Shown: positions 24,555-34,392 of the stretch, one piece after another | How the letters are laid out: each line of letters opens with the position of its first letter | How positions within the stretch are numbered: the stretch's first letter is position 1 | From: Bacteroidales bacterium | GTDB taxonomy: Bacteria; Bacteroidota; Bacteroidia; Bacteroidales; Muribaculaceae | Reading direction: 5' to 3' | DNA: 64,000 nt | Assembly (NCBI GenBank): GCA_910575615.1 | Contig: CAJTEX010000005.1 | Location: forward strand, 97,040-161,039 | Position numbers and translations under genes: made by a program | Notes under the pieces: generated by a model | What the model saw: only the letters and a program-made list of their open reading frames with translations | Databases searched by the model: none | What the model was told of the DNA's origin: nothing

Positions 24555-25451
24555 TTAGTTCTTCTTTTTCGACACGCCGTTTTTAGCGTTCTCCAGCTCT
24601 TCGGCGAATTTGCCGGGATAACTGATTTTCAGCTTCGGGGCCATCATGGAATATATGACAAAGCCGATGCCCATAAGTATGAACGGGACTGACAGCCATT
24701 GGCCCATGTTGAGCGTCATCCCCACCTCAAACTCCTCCTGCGGATTCTTTATGAACTCTATCAGGAAACGTGAGCCGAAAAGCACGATGAAGAACACTCC
24801 GAAAATCAATCCGGGACGTTCGCCGGCGTTCTTCTTCCAGTACATCCACATCAGCAGGCCGAACAGCCCGAGGTAACACAGCGCCTCATATATCTGTGTC
24901 GGATGCGAGGGGAGGGAATATACCGGCGGCTGCATGCCTGCCATCCAAGGCCCGAGGTTGGTGACAAACCTGAATCCCCATGGCAAATCGGTCGGATGAC
25001 CATAGATTTCATGGTTCATCAGATTGCCGAGCCTTATGAGCGCGCCTACCAGGGCGATGGCGATGACCAGGCGGTCATACGTCCAAAAGGGCGTGCGCTT
25101 CGTGGTGAATATCGAGAACAGGATGACAGCGATGAGCAGGCCGATGGTGCCGCCATGGCTGGCAAGCCCTCCCTCCCAGGTGTAGAGTATTTCGATGGGA
25201 TGCTGGGAGTAGTAATCCCACGCGTAAAAGAACACGTGGCCCAGGCGCGCGCCGACGATTGTGGCGACGATGACATATATCAGCAATATGCCGAGCCAGC
25301 TTTCAGGAGCGCCCTCCCTGCGGAACATCTTCTCGACAATCTTGTAGCCGAGGATGAAGCCGATGACAAACATCATCCCGTACCATCTCACAGTCAGCGG
25401 ACCGAGATGAAACAGCACCGGGTCGACATTCCAGGTGATGAAATCGAGCAT
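24555..25451 (-). CDS. lgt: Prolipoprotein diacylglyceryl transferase
   Basis: Transfers diacylglycerol from phosphatidylglycerol to the lipobox Cys of prolipoproteins at the inner membrane. A 298-residue protein with about seven membrane spans. The Lgt signature GALIRLGNLMNHEIYG lies at residues ~136-151, and the periplasmic GGLASHGG block at ~94-101. The C-terminus is a Lys-rich tail (NGVSKKKN). It is 9 nt after ackA, so it is the third gene of a pta-ackA-lgt transcript. Confidence 0.96.
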   Translation of the reverse strand: MLDFITWNVDPVLFHLGPLTVRWYGMMFVIGFILGYKIVEKMFRREGAPESWLGILLIYVIVATIVGARLGHVFFYAWDYYSQHPIEILYTWEGGLASHGGTIGLLIAVILFSIFTTKRTPFWTYDRLVIAIALVGALIRLGNLMNHEIYGHPTDLPWGFRFVTNLGPWMAGMQPPVYSLPSHPTQIYEALCYLGLFGLLMWMYWKKNAGERPGLIFGVFFIVLFGSRFLIEFIKNPQEEFEVGMTLNMGQWLSVPFILMGIGFVIYSMMAPKLKISYPGKFAEELENAKNGVSKKKN

Positions 25452-25460
25452 AATCGACGG

Positions 25461-26666
25461 TTATTTGGAAGCGTTCACGATTGCCTCTGTGTCGCGGGCG
25501 ATCATCAGCTCCTCGTCGGTTGGCACGACCACCACCTTCACTTTCGAGCCGGGAGTGGAGATCACAGTCTCGGTGCCTCTTGTGCGCGCGTTGAGTTCCT
25601 CGTCAATCTCGACACCCATGAAGGCGAGAGGACGGCATACATTGCTGCGCACGCCGGTCTGGTTCTCGCCCACACCGCCGGTGAAAACGATGATGTCTAC
25701 ACCGCCCATCTCGGCGGCATACGCGCCAATATATTTGATGATACGCTGCTCATACATCTCCAGCGCGAGGTGGGCACGCTCATCGCCGTTCTTGTCGGCA
25801 GACTCGATTTCGCGCATGTCTGACGAAAGCTCGGTTATGCCCATCACGCCGCTCTCCTTGTTGATCAGCTTCTGCAGGTCGTCGGCCGAGAGGTTGTGTT
25901 TCTTCATGATGTAGACCAGCGCGCCGGGATCGACGTCGCCCACGCGTGTGCCCATCATCAGGCCCTCGGTCGGGGTCAGTCCCATGGAGGTGTCAACGCT
26001 CTTGCCGTTTAACACGGCTGTCACCGACCCACCGTTACCGACATGGCATGTGATGATTTTCTTATCGTTGATGTCCACCCCGAGAATCTCGCAGACGCGC
26101 TGGGAGACATAGCGGTGGCTGGTGCCGTGGAAGCCATAACGCCTCACCCCGTCCTCTTTGTAATATTTGTAAGGGAGGGCGTACATGAATGACTTGGCGG
26201 GCATAGTCTGGTGGAAGGCGGTGTCGAACACGCCTACCTGCTTGATACCGGGAAGGATTTCCTCCACAGCCTCGATACCGGTGACATTGGCGGGATTATG
26301 CAGCGGAGCGAGGTCATAGCAATCCTTGACCTGCTGTATCACCTCGTCGGTAAGCAGCACGCTCTTGGAGAATTTCTCGGCGCCGTGTACCACCCTGTGG
26401 CCGACAGCATCGATTTCCGAATAGCTTTTGATGCAACCCAGCTCGGGGTCGGTCAGTATGTCAAGGACAGCCTTGACAGCCCCCTTGTGGTCTACCATCC
26501 CAAGCTCGCGGATGGCCTTGGAGCCATCGGCCAGACGGTATTTGAGGAATCCGTCGGGCAGACCGATTTTCTCCACACCACCCTCGGCGAGGACTGCCTC
26601 GTCGGCGGTGTCGATGAGTTTGTATTTCACAGAACTGCTTCCGCAGTTGAGCACGAGTATCTTCAT
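25461..26666 (-). CDS. ackA: Acetate kinase
   Basis: Converts acetyl phosphate and ADP to acetate and ATP, the ATP-yielding step of acetate fermentation. A 401-residue protein, typical length. Signature 1 LNCGSSSVKYKLID at the N-terminus, GHRVVHG at ~90, signature 2 RRYGFHGTSHRYVS at ~170-185, and the nucleotide-binding GNGGS at ~210. It follows pta by 10 nt. Confidence 0.97.
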   Translation of the reverse strand: MKILVLNCGSSSVKYKLIDTADEAVLAEGGVEKIGLPDGFLKYRLADGSKAIRELGMVDHKGAVKAVLDILTDPELGCIKSYSEIDAVGHRVVHGAEKFSKSVLLTDEVIQQVKDCYDLAPLHNPANVTGIEAVEEILPGIKQVGVFDTAFHQTMPAKSFMYALPYKYYKEDGVRRYGFHGTSHRYVSQRVCEILGVDINDKKIITCHVGNGGSVTAVLNGKSVDTSMGLTPTEGLMMGTRVGDVDPGALVYIMKKHNLSADDLQKLINKESGVMGITELSSDMREIESADKNGDERAHLALEMYEQRIIKYIGAYAAEMGGVDIIVFTGGVGENQTGVRSNVCRPLAFMGVEIDEELNARTRGTETVISTPGSKVKVVVVPTDEELMIARDTEAIVNASK

Positions 26667-26676
26667 TGGAGTCGTT

Positions 26677-27678
26677 TTATTTTATGGATTGATTGGCGGT
26701 CATGATGATTGTCTTGTATATGTCTTCGGCGGAGCATCCGCGGGAGAGGTCGCTCACGGGAGCGGCGAGACCCTGCAGAAGCGGGCCCACGGCTTCCACG
26801 CCGGCAAGACGCTGCACGAGCTTGTAAGCTATGTTGCCCACCTCGAGGGAGGGGAACACCAGCACGTCGGCCTTTCCGGCAATCGCGCTTTCGGGGGCTT
26901 TCAACTCACCTACCGAGGGCACCATGGCCGCGTCGGCCTGGAGCTCGCCGTCAAGCTTCAGGTCGGGAGCCATCTCATGGGCTATGCGGGTCGCCTCGAT
27001 CACTTTGTCGACACGCTCGTGGCGGGCGCTTCCCTTGGTGGAGAAGGAGAGAATGGCCACTCGCGGCTCGATTCCGGCCACACGCTCGGCTGTCTGGGCT
27101 GCGCTGACGGCAATCTGGGCCAGCTGGCGCGCATCGGGATCAGGCACGACGGCGCAATCGGCAAAGACCAGTATGCCGTTTTCGCCATAGGGAGAGTCTT
27201 TAGGCAGAAGCATCAGGAAAGCACCCGAGACTGTGTCTATGCTGGGGGCGGTCTTGATTACCTGGAAAGCCGCGCGCAGCACGTCGCCGGTGGAATGCAC
27301 CGCGCCGGACACCATGCCGTCGGCATCGCCCGCCTTGACCAGCAGGGCTCCAAGGTAAAGAATGTCGGTGGTCTTCTTGCGGGCCTCCTCCATTGTCATC
27401 CCCTTCTTCTTCCTGAGTTCGAAAAGCAGCGGAGCGTATTTGTCAATGACAGCTTCGTCGGCGGGATTCACGATTGTGGCCTTGGAGATGTTTTTCAGTC
27501 CAAGCTCGGCGGCCTTGGCCATAATGGCCTCGGGCTCACCCAGAAGGATTATTTCCGCCACATTGTCGGCGAGAATCTGGTCAGCGGCAGTCAGATTCCT
27601 GGTCTCGTCTCCCTCAGGGAGCACGATTTTGCGAAGGTTGTCTTTCGCCCTCGCTGTCAATCTTGCAAAAAGACTCAT
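26677..27678 (-). CDS. pta: Phosphate acetyltransferase
   Basis: Interconverts acetyl-CoA and acetyl phosphate. 333 residues from MSLFARLTARAKD (ATG 27678), which is the short single-domain PTA form; the longer frame to 27870 is rejected because its extra N-terminus is unrelated. Conserved blocks LPEGDETR, DGMVSGAVHSTGDVLRAAFQ and FPSLEVGNIAYKL are visible. A TAATTTTG box lies upstream on the minus strand (about 27757-27764) without a good -33. First gene of the pta-ackA-lgt unit. Confidence 0.96.
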   Translation of the reverse strand: MSLFARLTARAKDNLRKIVLPEGDETRNLTAADQILADNVAEIILLGEPEAIMAKAAELGLKNISKATIVNPADEAVIDKYAPLLFELRKKKGMTMEEARKKTTDILYLGALLVKAGDADGMVSGAVHSTGDVLRAAFQVIKTAPSIDTVSGAFLMLLPKDSPYGENGILVFADCAVVPDPDARQLAQIAVSAAQTAERVAGIEPRVAILSFSTKGSARHERVDKVIEATRIAHEMAPDLKLDGELQADAAMVPSVGELKAPESAIAGKADVLVFPSLEVGNIAYKLVQRLAGVEAVGPLLQGLAAPVSDLSRGCSAEDIYKTIIMTANQSIK

Positions 27679-27830
27679 AAATGAAACGTATGTTAGTCTG
27701 TTGTTATCAAAGTTTAAGCTCCGTCGCGGGTAAAGAGCGCCCGTGCATGGCAATCGCATTGCAAAATTAGCAATAAAGTCGGTTACGGCGGTCACGATTT
27801 CTTCACAAATTTCTTTAAAAGCCGTTTTTA

Positions 27831-27861
27831 TTGCCAGACTTGCCGCTTTTTTGTAATTTTG
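27831..27861 (+). promoter_or_regulatory. Promoter giving a near-leaderless transcript of the U32 gene
   Basis: TTG (27831-27833), 20-nt spacer, TAATTTTG (27854-27861). The ATG begins at 27870, so a start point 5-7 nt after the -7 box leaves a leader of only a few bases. Confidence 0.55.
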
Positions 27862-27869
27862 AACCCGCA

Positions 27870-29744
27870 ATGACAGACACCAAGACAGTAGTTAAACCAA
27901 CAGAAATAGAGTTGCTCGCCCCGGCCCGCGACGCGGCCACAGCCATCGCCGCAATCGACCATGGCGCAGACGCGGTCTACATGGGAGCCGCCTCATTCGG
28001 GGCGAGGGCCCAGGCCGGCAATCCGGTGGAAGAAATCGCCGCAGTGGCCCGCCATGCCCACCGTTTCGGGGCACGGGTTTATGTGACCGTCAACACCATC
28101 ATCTATGACCATGAGCTCGAAGAGGCCCGCAGGCTCATATGGGACTTGTGGAGGGCCGATGTCGATGCTGTAATCGTGCAGGATCTCGCGCTGACAAGGA
28201 TGGAGGGATTGCCCCCCATTGCGCTCCACGCCTCCACCCAATGCGACACCCGCGACCCGGAGAAAGCCCGCTTCCTCGCGCAATGCGGGTTCACCCGTCT
28301 TGTCCTTGCCCGCGAACTCACTTTGGATGAAATCCGCCGCATCCGTGAAGCGGTCGACACCGACCTCGAGGTGTTTGTCCACGGAGCTTTGTGTGTCAGC
28401 TACAGCGGCGACTGCCAGGCGAGCCTCGCCATCACCGGGCGCAGCGCCAACAGAGGAGAATGCTGCCAGGTGTGCCGTTTCAAGTTCAACCTTGAGGACA
28501 ACGCGGGAAACACCCTTGTCAAAGGTAAACACCTACTGTCACTACGCGACATGAACCGCCTCGACAATCTTGAGGCACTGCTCGATGCCGGGGCAACCTC
28601 GCTCAAAATCGAGGGAAGGCTGAAAGATGAGGCGTATGTCAAGAATGTGGTCGGCGCATACCGCCGGAAACTCGACAGCATCATAGCTGCGCACCCCGAC
28701 CGTTACCGTCGGGCATCATACGGACGCACCGAACTGACCTTCACTCCTGACCCTGCACTCAGTTTCAACCGTGGGTTCACAAATTATTTCCTCACATCCC
28801 CCTCTCCAGCAGCCGGCTCGCTCGCCACATTCGACTCGCCAAAATGGATCGGCACAAAGGTAGGCAAGGTGACCGGGCGCGCACAAGGAGGAAAAGCCAT
28901 CAACGCCACACTTTACAAGCCGCTTAACAACGGCGACGGGCTTGGATTCTACACCCGCGACGGGGAGTTCAGGGGATTCCGCCTCAACCGCGTTGACGGC
29001 GACCGCCTCTACCCCGCCGGGGATATAACCGTGCCTCCCGGAGCCATCCTCTACCGCAACGCCGACAAGGAGCGCGCCGACATACTCGCAAGCAAGACCG
29101 CCACACGGAAACTCGCCGTGGAGATGGAGCTGAAATGGACCGGCAACCAGGTGACGCTCTCTCTGCGCGATGAGACCGGGCTCGAAGTGACCGTCGCCGA
29201 GGAAGCTGAGCGGCAGGAAGCACGGTCGCCACAGGAGGAACGCCGCCGGAAAGAGCTTGAGAAGCTGGGCGACACGATTTTCCATGCGGCATCAGTCACA
29301 GACCTCTGCGGCCAGTCATTCATACCGGCCTCGACCCTTGGACGGCTGAGACGCAACGGCGCTCAGATGCTCGACATCGCCCGTCAGACGACACACAGGC
29401 GCGAATTGCCCGGCAAACCATCAGTCGACGTGATGCTTCCGCAAGGCAAGCAGCTGTCACGCCATGACAACATAGCCAACCATGTCGCGGCTGATTTTTA
29501 CGCGTCGCTGTCATGCCAGGCCGCCTCTTCCATCCCCAAAGCAATGGAGACCACCGGCAAACCAGCAGGAGAGACCCGGGTAATGGAGACCCGATACTGC
29601 CTGCGGCGCGAGATGGGGGCGTGCCTTAAAAACAAAGAGGGGAACAAACTCCCCTCTCCGTTGTATCTCACATCCGAGGGGAAACGGTTCCGCCTCGATT
29701 TTGACTGCCGCAACTGCCGCATGCAGGTGGTCTACATCCCGTAG
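27870..29744 (+). CDS. Peptidase-U32-family protein (RlhA-like)
   Basis: A 624-residue protein. The U32 signature is EVFVHGALCVSYSGDCQASL (~170-190), followed by further Cys in GECCQVC; these Cys are expected to hold an Fe-S cluster. A Cys-x2-Cys pair near the C-terminus (DFDCRNCRMQVVYIP) could supply further ligands. E. coli RlhA of this family is needed for 23S rRNA C2501 hydroxylation, and TrhP for tRNA wobble hydroxylation; which role applies here is not clear. The start at 27870 (MTDTKTVVKPTEIELLAPA) was chosen because the promoter ends just before it. Confidence 0.9.
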   Translation: MTDTKTVVKPTEIELLAPARDAATAIAAIDHGADAVYMGAASFGARAQAGNPVEEIAAVARHAHRFGARVYVTVNTIIYDHELEEARRLIWDLWRADVDAVIVQDLALTRMEGLPPIALHASTQCDTRDPEKARFLAQCGFTRLVLARELTLDEIRRIREAVDTDLEVFVHGALCVSYSGDCQASLAITGRSANRGECCQVCRFKFNLEDNAGNTLVKGKHLLSLRDMNRLDNLEALLDAGATSLKIEGRLKDEAYVKNVVGAYRRKLDSIIAAHPDRYRRASYGRTELTFTPDPALSFNRGFTNYFLTSPSPAAGSLATFDSPKWIGTKVGKVTGRAQGGKAINATLYKPLNNGDGLGFYTRDGEFRGFRLNRVDGDRLYPAGDITVPPGAILYRNADKERADILASKTATRKLAVEMELKWTGNQVTLSLRDETGLEVTVAEEAERQEARSPQEERRRKELEKLGDTIFHAASVTDLCGQSFIPASTLGRLRRNGAQMLDIARQTTHRRELPGKPSVDVMLPQGKQLSRHDNIANHVAADFYASLSCQAASSIPKAMETTGKPAGETRVMETRYCLRREMGACLKNKEGNKLPSPLYLTSEGKRFRLDFDCRNCRMQVVYIP

Positions 29745-29770
29745 GACATAGCCCCTGACACACCGCTTTG

Positions 29771-30799
29771 TCAGAATTGCAGCACCAGCTCAGCCACAAT
29801 CTTGTTGTTTTGCCCAACAGGGGCGATGACTCCCGAGTCAAAGAAATATTTCTCGTAGTCAAGGATTATTTCGGCCCTCACCTTGTTGATATTGCAAGCC
29901 AACGAGGTGCCGACAGTCACACGCCGGCGGGCCGCGTCATCCGTGACAAGATAACCGTCAGGGCCGGGGGCGCCGGTCGAGTGGTCGGTCATAGCGTCAA
30001 ATCTCCCGTGGAAGCTCCACAGGTTGAACGGCTTCCATTTGACCGGTATTCCATACGAGGCAAAGGCCAACCAGGCATTCACATCCTTGTAAGAGTCGCC
30101 GCAATAGTCAAGATGCTGGTACTCACCTTCGAGCAACAGGCGTGACACCCTCCATGACACCGACCCATCTACTATGTTCATCCTTACTCCAGACGGCTTC
30201 ATCGACAGGAAGCTGGCCGAGAGCGTGACATTGCCGATTCTGTACGAGGCTTTGGCGGCATAGTCAAGGTCTTTCTGCCACACCTCCTGGTCGGCAGCTG
30301 CCGAGGAGTTGAACACCCCGGCCTCCAGGGTCAGGGGGAAAGACTCGGGATAATAGCCAAGCTGCACACCGATCTGGCGCACGTTTGCCATATCCTTGGC
30401 CATGAACGAGCGGTTGGCGAATATGTAGCCGCCGGGCCCACGGAACGCGTCCACGCCGAATGGCACCCTGAACCGGCCTGCCTGCACAGCGAACTCACTG
30501 GCGAATTTCCATCTCGCCCACGCATCAAGAAACTTCATCGACCCGCGGTCACACAAATCCATACGGAAATAGTAATCAAGGTCTTCCAGGATTTTACCTT
30601 CCAGCGACACACGAGCGTGGCGCACCTGGAACCGCTGACGGTAATCGGGCCACTCCCCTTCGTAACGACCGAGAAAGACTCCATGGACTTTCGGAATCCG
30701 GTCTATCTTCTCTACATCCGCCGCCCCTTCGGCAGGGGCGGAAAAGGCGCATAATGACGTAAAAGCGGCCAATGCGCCAATAACAAATTTTCTACACAT
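29771..30799 (-). CDS. Outer-membrane porin, OprO/OprP-like
   Basis: 342 residues from MCRKFVIGALAAFTSLCAFSAPAEG, a clear signal peptide. The mature part is an alternating beta-strand barrel and ends in a C-terminal Phe (KIVAELVLQF), typical of outer-membrane proteins. Motifs RFQVRHARVSLEGKI and WARWKFASEFAVQAGRFRVPFG match the phosphate-selective porin O/P family as used loosely in Bacteroidetes; the real substrate is unknown. It converges with the U32 gene; a 6-bp hairpin (CTGACA/TGTCAG, 29754-29773) lies at the junction. Confidence 0.85.
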   Translation of the reverse strand: MCRKFVIGALAAFTSLCAFSAPAEGAADVEKIDRIPKVHGVFLGRYEGEWPDYRQRFQVRHARVSLEGKILEDLDYYFRMDLCDRGSMKFLDAWARWKFASEFAVQAGRFRVPFGVDAFRGPGGYIFANRSFMAKDMANVRQIGVQLGYYPESFPLTLEAGVFNSSAAADQEVWQKDLDYAAKASYRIGNVTLSASFLSMKPSGVRMNIVDGSVSWRVSRLLLEGEYQHLDYCGDSYKDVNAWLAFASYGIPVKWKPFNLWSFHGRFDAMTDHSTGAPGPDGYLVTDDAARRRVTVGTSLACNINKVRAEIILDYEKYFFDSGVIAPVGQNNKIVAELVLQF

Positions 30800-30877
30800 A
30801 GCAAATAACAAACCGACTTGTGTCAGTGATAATACATCAATAGCGAAACGATAATGACAGCAGGGGGCAGGCACCCG

Positions 30878-31621
30878 TCAATGGGCCATACGCTGGCGGA
30901 CAACCTCGTAAATCATAACACCGGCGGCCACAGAGACATTCAGCGACCCGATGTTGCCCCTCTGCGGGATGGCGGCGAGAGTGTCGGATATACGCAGGAT
31001 TTCAGGAGATATGCCGATATCCTCAGCCCCCATCACGAGCCCAACAGGCCCGGTGTAATCACCGGCCGTATAATCGCGTGCCCCCTTCTCGGTGGCGGCC
31101 ACAATCTGGTAGCCATTGTCTTTGAGGAAGCGCACAGCCGATAATATCGACTTCTCGCGGCAGACAGGGAGATAGTTGAGCGCGCCGGCCGAAGTCTTCA
31201 TAGCATCGCCGTTGACACCGACCCCTCCCCTTTCGGGAATCACGATGGCGTCAACTCCCGCACACTCGCAGGTACGGGCAATCGCCCCGAAGTTGCGCAC
31301 ATCGGTCACCCCGTCGAGCAGCACGACAAACGGCATTTTCCCCTCCTCGTAAAGCTGCGGGACAATGTTGTCAAGTGAATGGTAGGTAACAGCCGAAAGG
31401 ATGGCCAGCACCCCCTGATGGTTCTTGCGCGTCACGCGGTCGATGCGTTCGGCCGGAACCCTCTGCAACACGATTCCGTAGCGTCTCGCCACCTCAAAGA
31501 ACTCCTTGGCCAGCTCTCCCGACAGGTCTTTCCTGACAAGCACCTTGTCGATGTCCTTACCGGCCTCGATGGCCTCAATGACGGCCCTCAGGCCGAAAAT
31601 ATATTCGTTTTTTTCAAGCAT
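30878..31621 (-). CDS. rlmB: 23S rRNA 2'-O-methyltransferase, TrmH/SpoU family group 3
   Basis: 247 residues from MLEKNEYIFGLRAV (31621); the longer frame to 31657 adds only a weak N-terminus. It has an N-terminal substrate-binding domain (VLQRVPAERIDRVTRKNHQGV) and a C-terminal SPOUT knot with motif 1 NFGAIARTCECAGVDAIVIP, motif 2 GLVMGAEDIGIS, and motif 3 IPQRGNIGSLNVSVAAGV. It probably methylates G2251 of 23S rRNA as E. coli RlmB does. Last gene of the minus-strand cluster beginning at dnaN. Confidence 0.93.
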   Translation of the reverse strand: MLEKNEYIFGLRAVIEAIEAGKDIDKVLVRKDLSGELAKEFFEVARRYGIVLQRVPAERIDRVTRKNHQGVLAILSAVTYHSLDNIVPQLYEEGKMPFVVLLDGVTDVRNFGAIARTCECAGVDAIVIPERGGVGVNGDAMKTSAGALNYLPVCREKSILSAVRFLKDNGYQIVAATEKGARDYTAGDYTGPVGLVMGAEDIGISPEILRISDTLAAIPQRGNIGSLNVSVAAGVMIYEVVRQRMAH

Positions 31622-31663
31622 CGCTGTTAGTTTTTTCTCATTATGATGATTTCGCAACCGCTG

Positions 31664-33322
31664 TCACAGCCCGAGCAACGAGCGGGCATTGGCACGGGCG
31701 GCATCGTTGACAGCCGAGCCTGAAAGCATCACGGCCAATTCATCGACGCGTTCGTCATCGGTCAGCTCCCTGACACGGGTGACAGTGGATGTGTCAGTGT
31801 CCTCCTTGAAGACCTTGTAATGGGCGTTGCCCTGGGCGGCCACCTGTGGCAGATGGGTGATGGCCATAACCTGTATGTTGCGGGAAATCTCATGCATCAT
31901 CTCACCCATCCGGTTGGCGACATCGCCCGACACCCCTGTGTCGACCTCATCGAAGATGATTGACGGCAGCTGCATCTTGTCAGCCACAATCGACTTTATC
32001 GAGAGCATCAGACGGGAAATCTCTCCCCCTGAGGCTGTGTTGCCAACCGGCATCGGCTGCTGGTTTTTGTTGAAGGCAAACAGGAACTCGATGAAATCTA
32101 TTCCGGTGGCTGTCAGTTCGGTCTCCTTCACCGCCACCTCCACCTGGAGGTTCTTCATGCCAAGCGGCAACGCCCTTTCACGCAGAATCCTCGCGAACTC
32201 CACAGAGGTCTCTTTCCTGACGGCTGAAATCTCCCGCGCGAGATCGAGCGCCTCCTTCTTGGCCCTTTTGGCGGCCAGGGCGAGAGAGTGGAGCGACTGG
32301 TCTCCGAGGTCTATCCCGCGAAGTTTCTCCTCCATACCGTCGCGAATATCGATCAGGGCCTCCACGGAGTCGACCTTGTGGCGGCGTTCGAGATCGTAAA
32401 TCTCATTGAGACGTTCCTCGACAGCCTCTATCTCCCTGGGGTCGGCCGACAGCTGCCGGTCTGCATCAGAGAAAGTCTGGTATATGTCCTGGCATTCCAC
32501 CCTCAGCACCTGCAGCCTTTCGGTGATACCCTCAGTGCCCTCAAGCAGGTCTGTCAGAGAGTCGGCCTCATCCGAGGCAGTCTTGAGCAGGGAATCCACA
32601 TTCTCGTCGCTGTCGCCAAGAGCATCAAGCAGCCGCCTGAGCGAGTCCTTGATGTCGGCCATGTTTATCAGCACCTCGCGTTCGCGTTCAAGGGTGTCCT
32701 GCTCGCCTGCCTCCAGGCGGGCATCGGCCAGTTGCTGGTACTGGTAACGCAGGTATTCCTCCTCATCACGGGCCTGCTCGATATTGCGGCGTGTCAGCTG
32801 GTAATGTTTAACAGCCTGGCGATAACGGCCATACACCTCGGCGAACTTCTTCAGCCGCTCGCCGTTGCCTGCGAGAGAGTCGATGACCCTCAGCTGGTAA
32901 GGGGGGGAGACCAACAGCAGATTCTGGTGCTGGGAGTGGATGTCGACAAGCTGCAGAGCAATTTCCTGGAGGACCGCCACCGTCACCGGTGTGTCATTGA
33001 CAAAAGCACGCGAACGACCTCCGGGAGCTATCTCGCGCCTCAATATTATATGGTCGGCATCCCAGTCGATGTCGTTGTCTGTGCAGACAGTCTCAAGGGA
33101 GCCGTACCCTTTCACCGAGAAAGTGGCCTCGATGACCGACTTGACCTTCGGGTCGCGGACAGCCTTGGTATCGGCACGCCCGCCAAGCAGCAGCGAAAGC
33201 GCCCCGAGCATTATCGACTTTCCGGCCCCGGTCTCTCCGGTTATGATGTTGAAACCCGGATGAAACGCAATGTCGACCCGGTCGATCAGAGCGTAGTTTG
33301 ATATGTGGAGATTCTCTATCAT
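31664..33322 (-). CDS. recN: DNA repair protein RecN
   Basis: An SMC-like ATPase that acts in double-strand-break repair. 552 residues, normal length. Walker A GETGAGKSIML (~30-40), ABC signature ASGGEISRLMLSIK (~435), Walker B LPSIIFDEVDTGVSG (~460), with a long coiled-coil middle (~160-370). It lies 19 nt from porD, in the dnaN-exonuclease-coaBC-porD-recN-rlmB cluster. Confidence 0.97.
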   Translation of the reverse strand: MIENLHISNYALIDRVDIAFHPGFNIITGETGAGKSIMLGALSLLLGGRADTKAVRDPKVKSVIEATFSVKGYGSLETVCTDNDIDWDADHIILRREIAPGGRSRAFVNDTPVTVAVLQEIALQLVDIHSQHQNLLLVSPPYQLRVIDSLAGNGERLKKFAEVYGRYRQAVKHYQLTRRNIEQARDEEEYLRYQYQQLADARLEAGEQDTLEREREVLINMADIKDSLRRLLDALGDSDENVDSLLKTASDEADSLTDLLEGTEGITERLQVLRVECQDIYQTFSDADRQLSADPREIEAVEERLNEIYDLERRHKVDSVEALIDIRDGMEEKLRGIDLGDQSLHSLALAAKRAKKEALDLAREISAVRKETSVEFARILRERALPLGMKNLQVEVAVKETELTATGIDFIEFLFAFNKNQQPMPVGNTASGGEISRLMLSIKSIVADKMQLPSIIFDEVDTGVSGDVANRMGEMMHEISRNIQVMAITHLPQVAAQGNAHYKVFKEDTDTSTVTRVRELTDDERVDELAVMLSGSAVNDAARANARSLLGL

Positions 33323-33341
33323 CGTGGCGTCACAGGGTTGT

Positions 33342-34310
33342 TTACTGTTCCTTGTTTGTCCCGGCCTTTATCATGTTTATCCGCTTCATCTCGGTGGGAT
33401 AAATCGGGGTGAGTATCTCTACCACCTTGTCGCGCTCGGTCTGGGAGGCTTTGGTGTAGATGTTGACAAGCTCGTCAAGTTTGGCATCCTTGAACATCGA
33501 AAGGCCCACTGACATCCCGTCGACATCCATCACCGTTGTCAGCCCATCGAGCGAGTCGGTGATTTTGGCTCTCCCCTTGTCGGGAGAGAGGGCCATCTCG
33601 TCAAGCCCTAGACGGTGGTAATCGTAGAGCATGCGGCGCAGCACCGATGTCGACGGGTCGGTGAACGCCGACAGCACCGCCGATCTGTTGCGCTTGTCCT
33701 CAAACGCTTTCCAGCCGCTTTCGCCTGACGACTGGGCCATCTGCACTATCTGCGCCAGCTGGTCAAACATCGGCTGGCCGCCGTTGGGGGCGAAAGAGTC
33801 GCTGTCCAAGGCAATGAACAGGTAGGCGTAGAAATTCAGGATTGCCGTCAGCTGGCTCTCCATAGTGTTGAGGCTGAATGTCAGCGGTTCCCCCTCCTGA
33901 TACTCGAATTCGATTTTGTTGTCCTTGAAATTCAGCAACGTCGTGGTGTAACTTGTGTTGTAGACCGGCCGCGAGACCTGCACCTGCAGGTCGCCCGCCA
34001 TCTTGTTGTCGGTGTACTCTTTTATGGTGAAATACATCCGGCAGTCGATGCGCTCGTTGGTGGCAAACTGCAGGTTGGTGAAATGATTTTCATTCATATA
34101 TTCCGTGACCGCCTCTTTCAATGTCTCAAAGACACTCTTGTTGGTGGTCTGCACCTGGTCGGTGTTGAACTCCACCTGGCAGTTCAGCTCCTGGGCACGG
34201 GCCATCGGACAGACAGCCGACAATACCACAATCAGCCACACGGCCAACGGCAGGATGCCACGCGAGGCGTGTCGGTCAGACGGATTATGTTTTGAAAAAT
34301 GATGTCTCAT
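33342..34310 (-). CDS. porD: PorD / DUF4835 protein of type IX secretion
   Basis: A 322-residue DUF4835 protein, the family annotated as PorD, a periplasmic factor of the Bacteroidetes type IX secretion system. A signal peptide is visible (ILPLAVWLIVVLSAVCPMARAQE). The conserved block LNCQVEFNTDQVQTTNKSVFETL begins the mature protein. Linkage to coaBC and recN is typical for Bacteroidales. Its presence predicts that this organism or a relative uses T9SS-type export, though no other T9SS gene lies here. Confidence 0.88.
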   Translation of the reverse strand: MRHHFSKHNPSDRHASRGILPLAVWLIVVLSAVCPMARAQELNCQVEFNTDQVQTTNKSVFETLKEAVTEYMNENHFTNLQFATNERIDCRMYFTIKEYTDNKMAGDLQVQVSRPVYNTSYTTTLLNFKDNKIEFEYQEGEPLTFSLNTMESQLTAILNFYAYLFIALDSDSFAPNGGQPMFDQLAQIVQMAQSSGESGWKAFEDKRNRSAVLSAFTDPSTSVLRRMLYDYHRLGLDEMALSPDKGRAKITDSLDGLTTVMDVDGMSVGLSMFKDAKLDELVNIYTKASQTERDKVVEILTPIYPTEMKRINMIKAGTNKEQ

Positions 34311-34392
34311 CTGGGGATTGTTCTGGAAAGAGTATGGCCCGGAGGGGAGAAACGCCCCTGCGGACAGGATTTGATGACACCAAAGGGAGGTG

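Noticed and set aside
27679..27870. Extended N-terminus of pta
   Set aside because: It crosses the divergent promoter region and the residues do not match phosphate acetyltransferases; MSLFARL at 27678 is the normal start.
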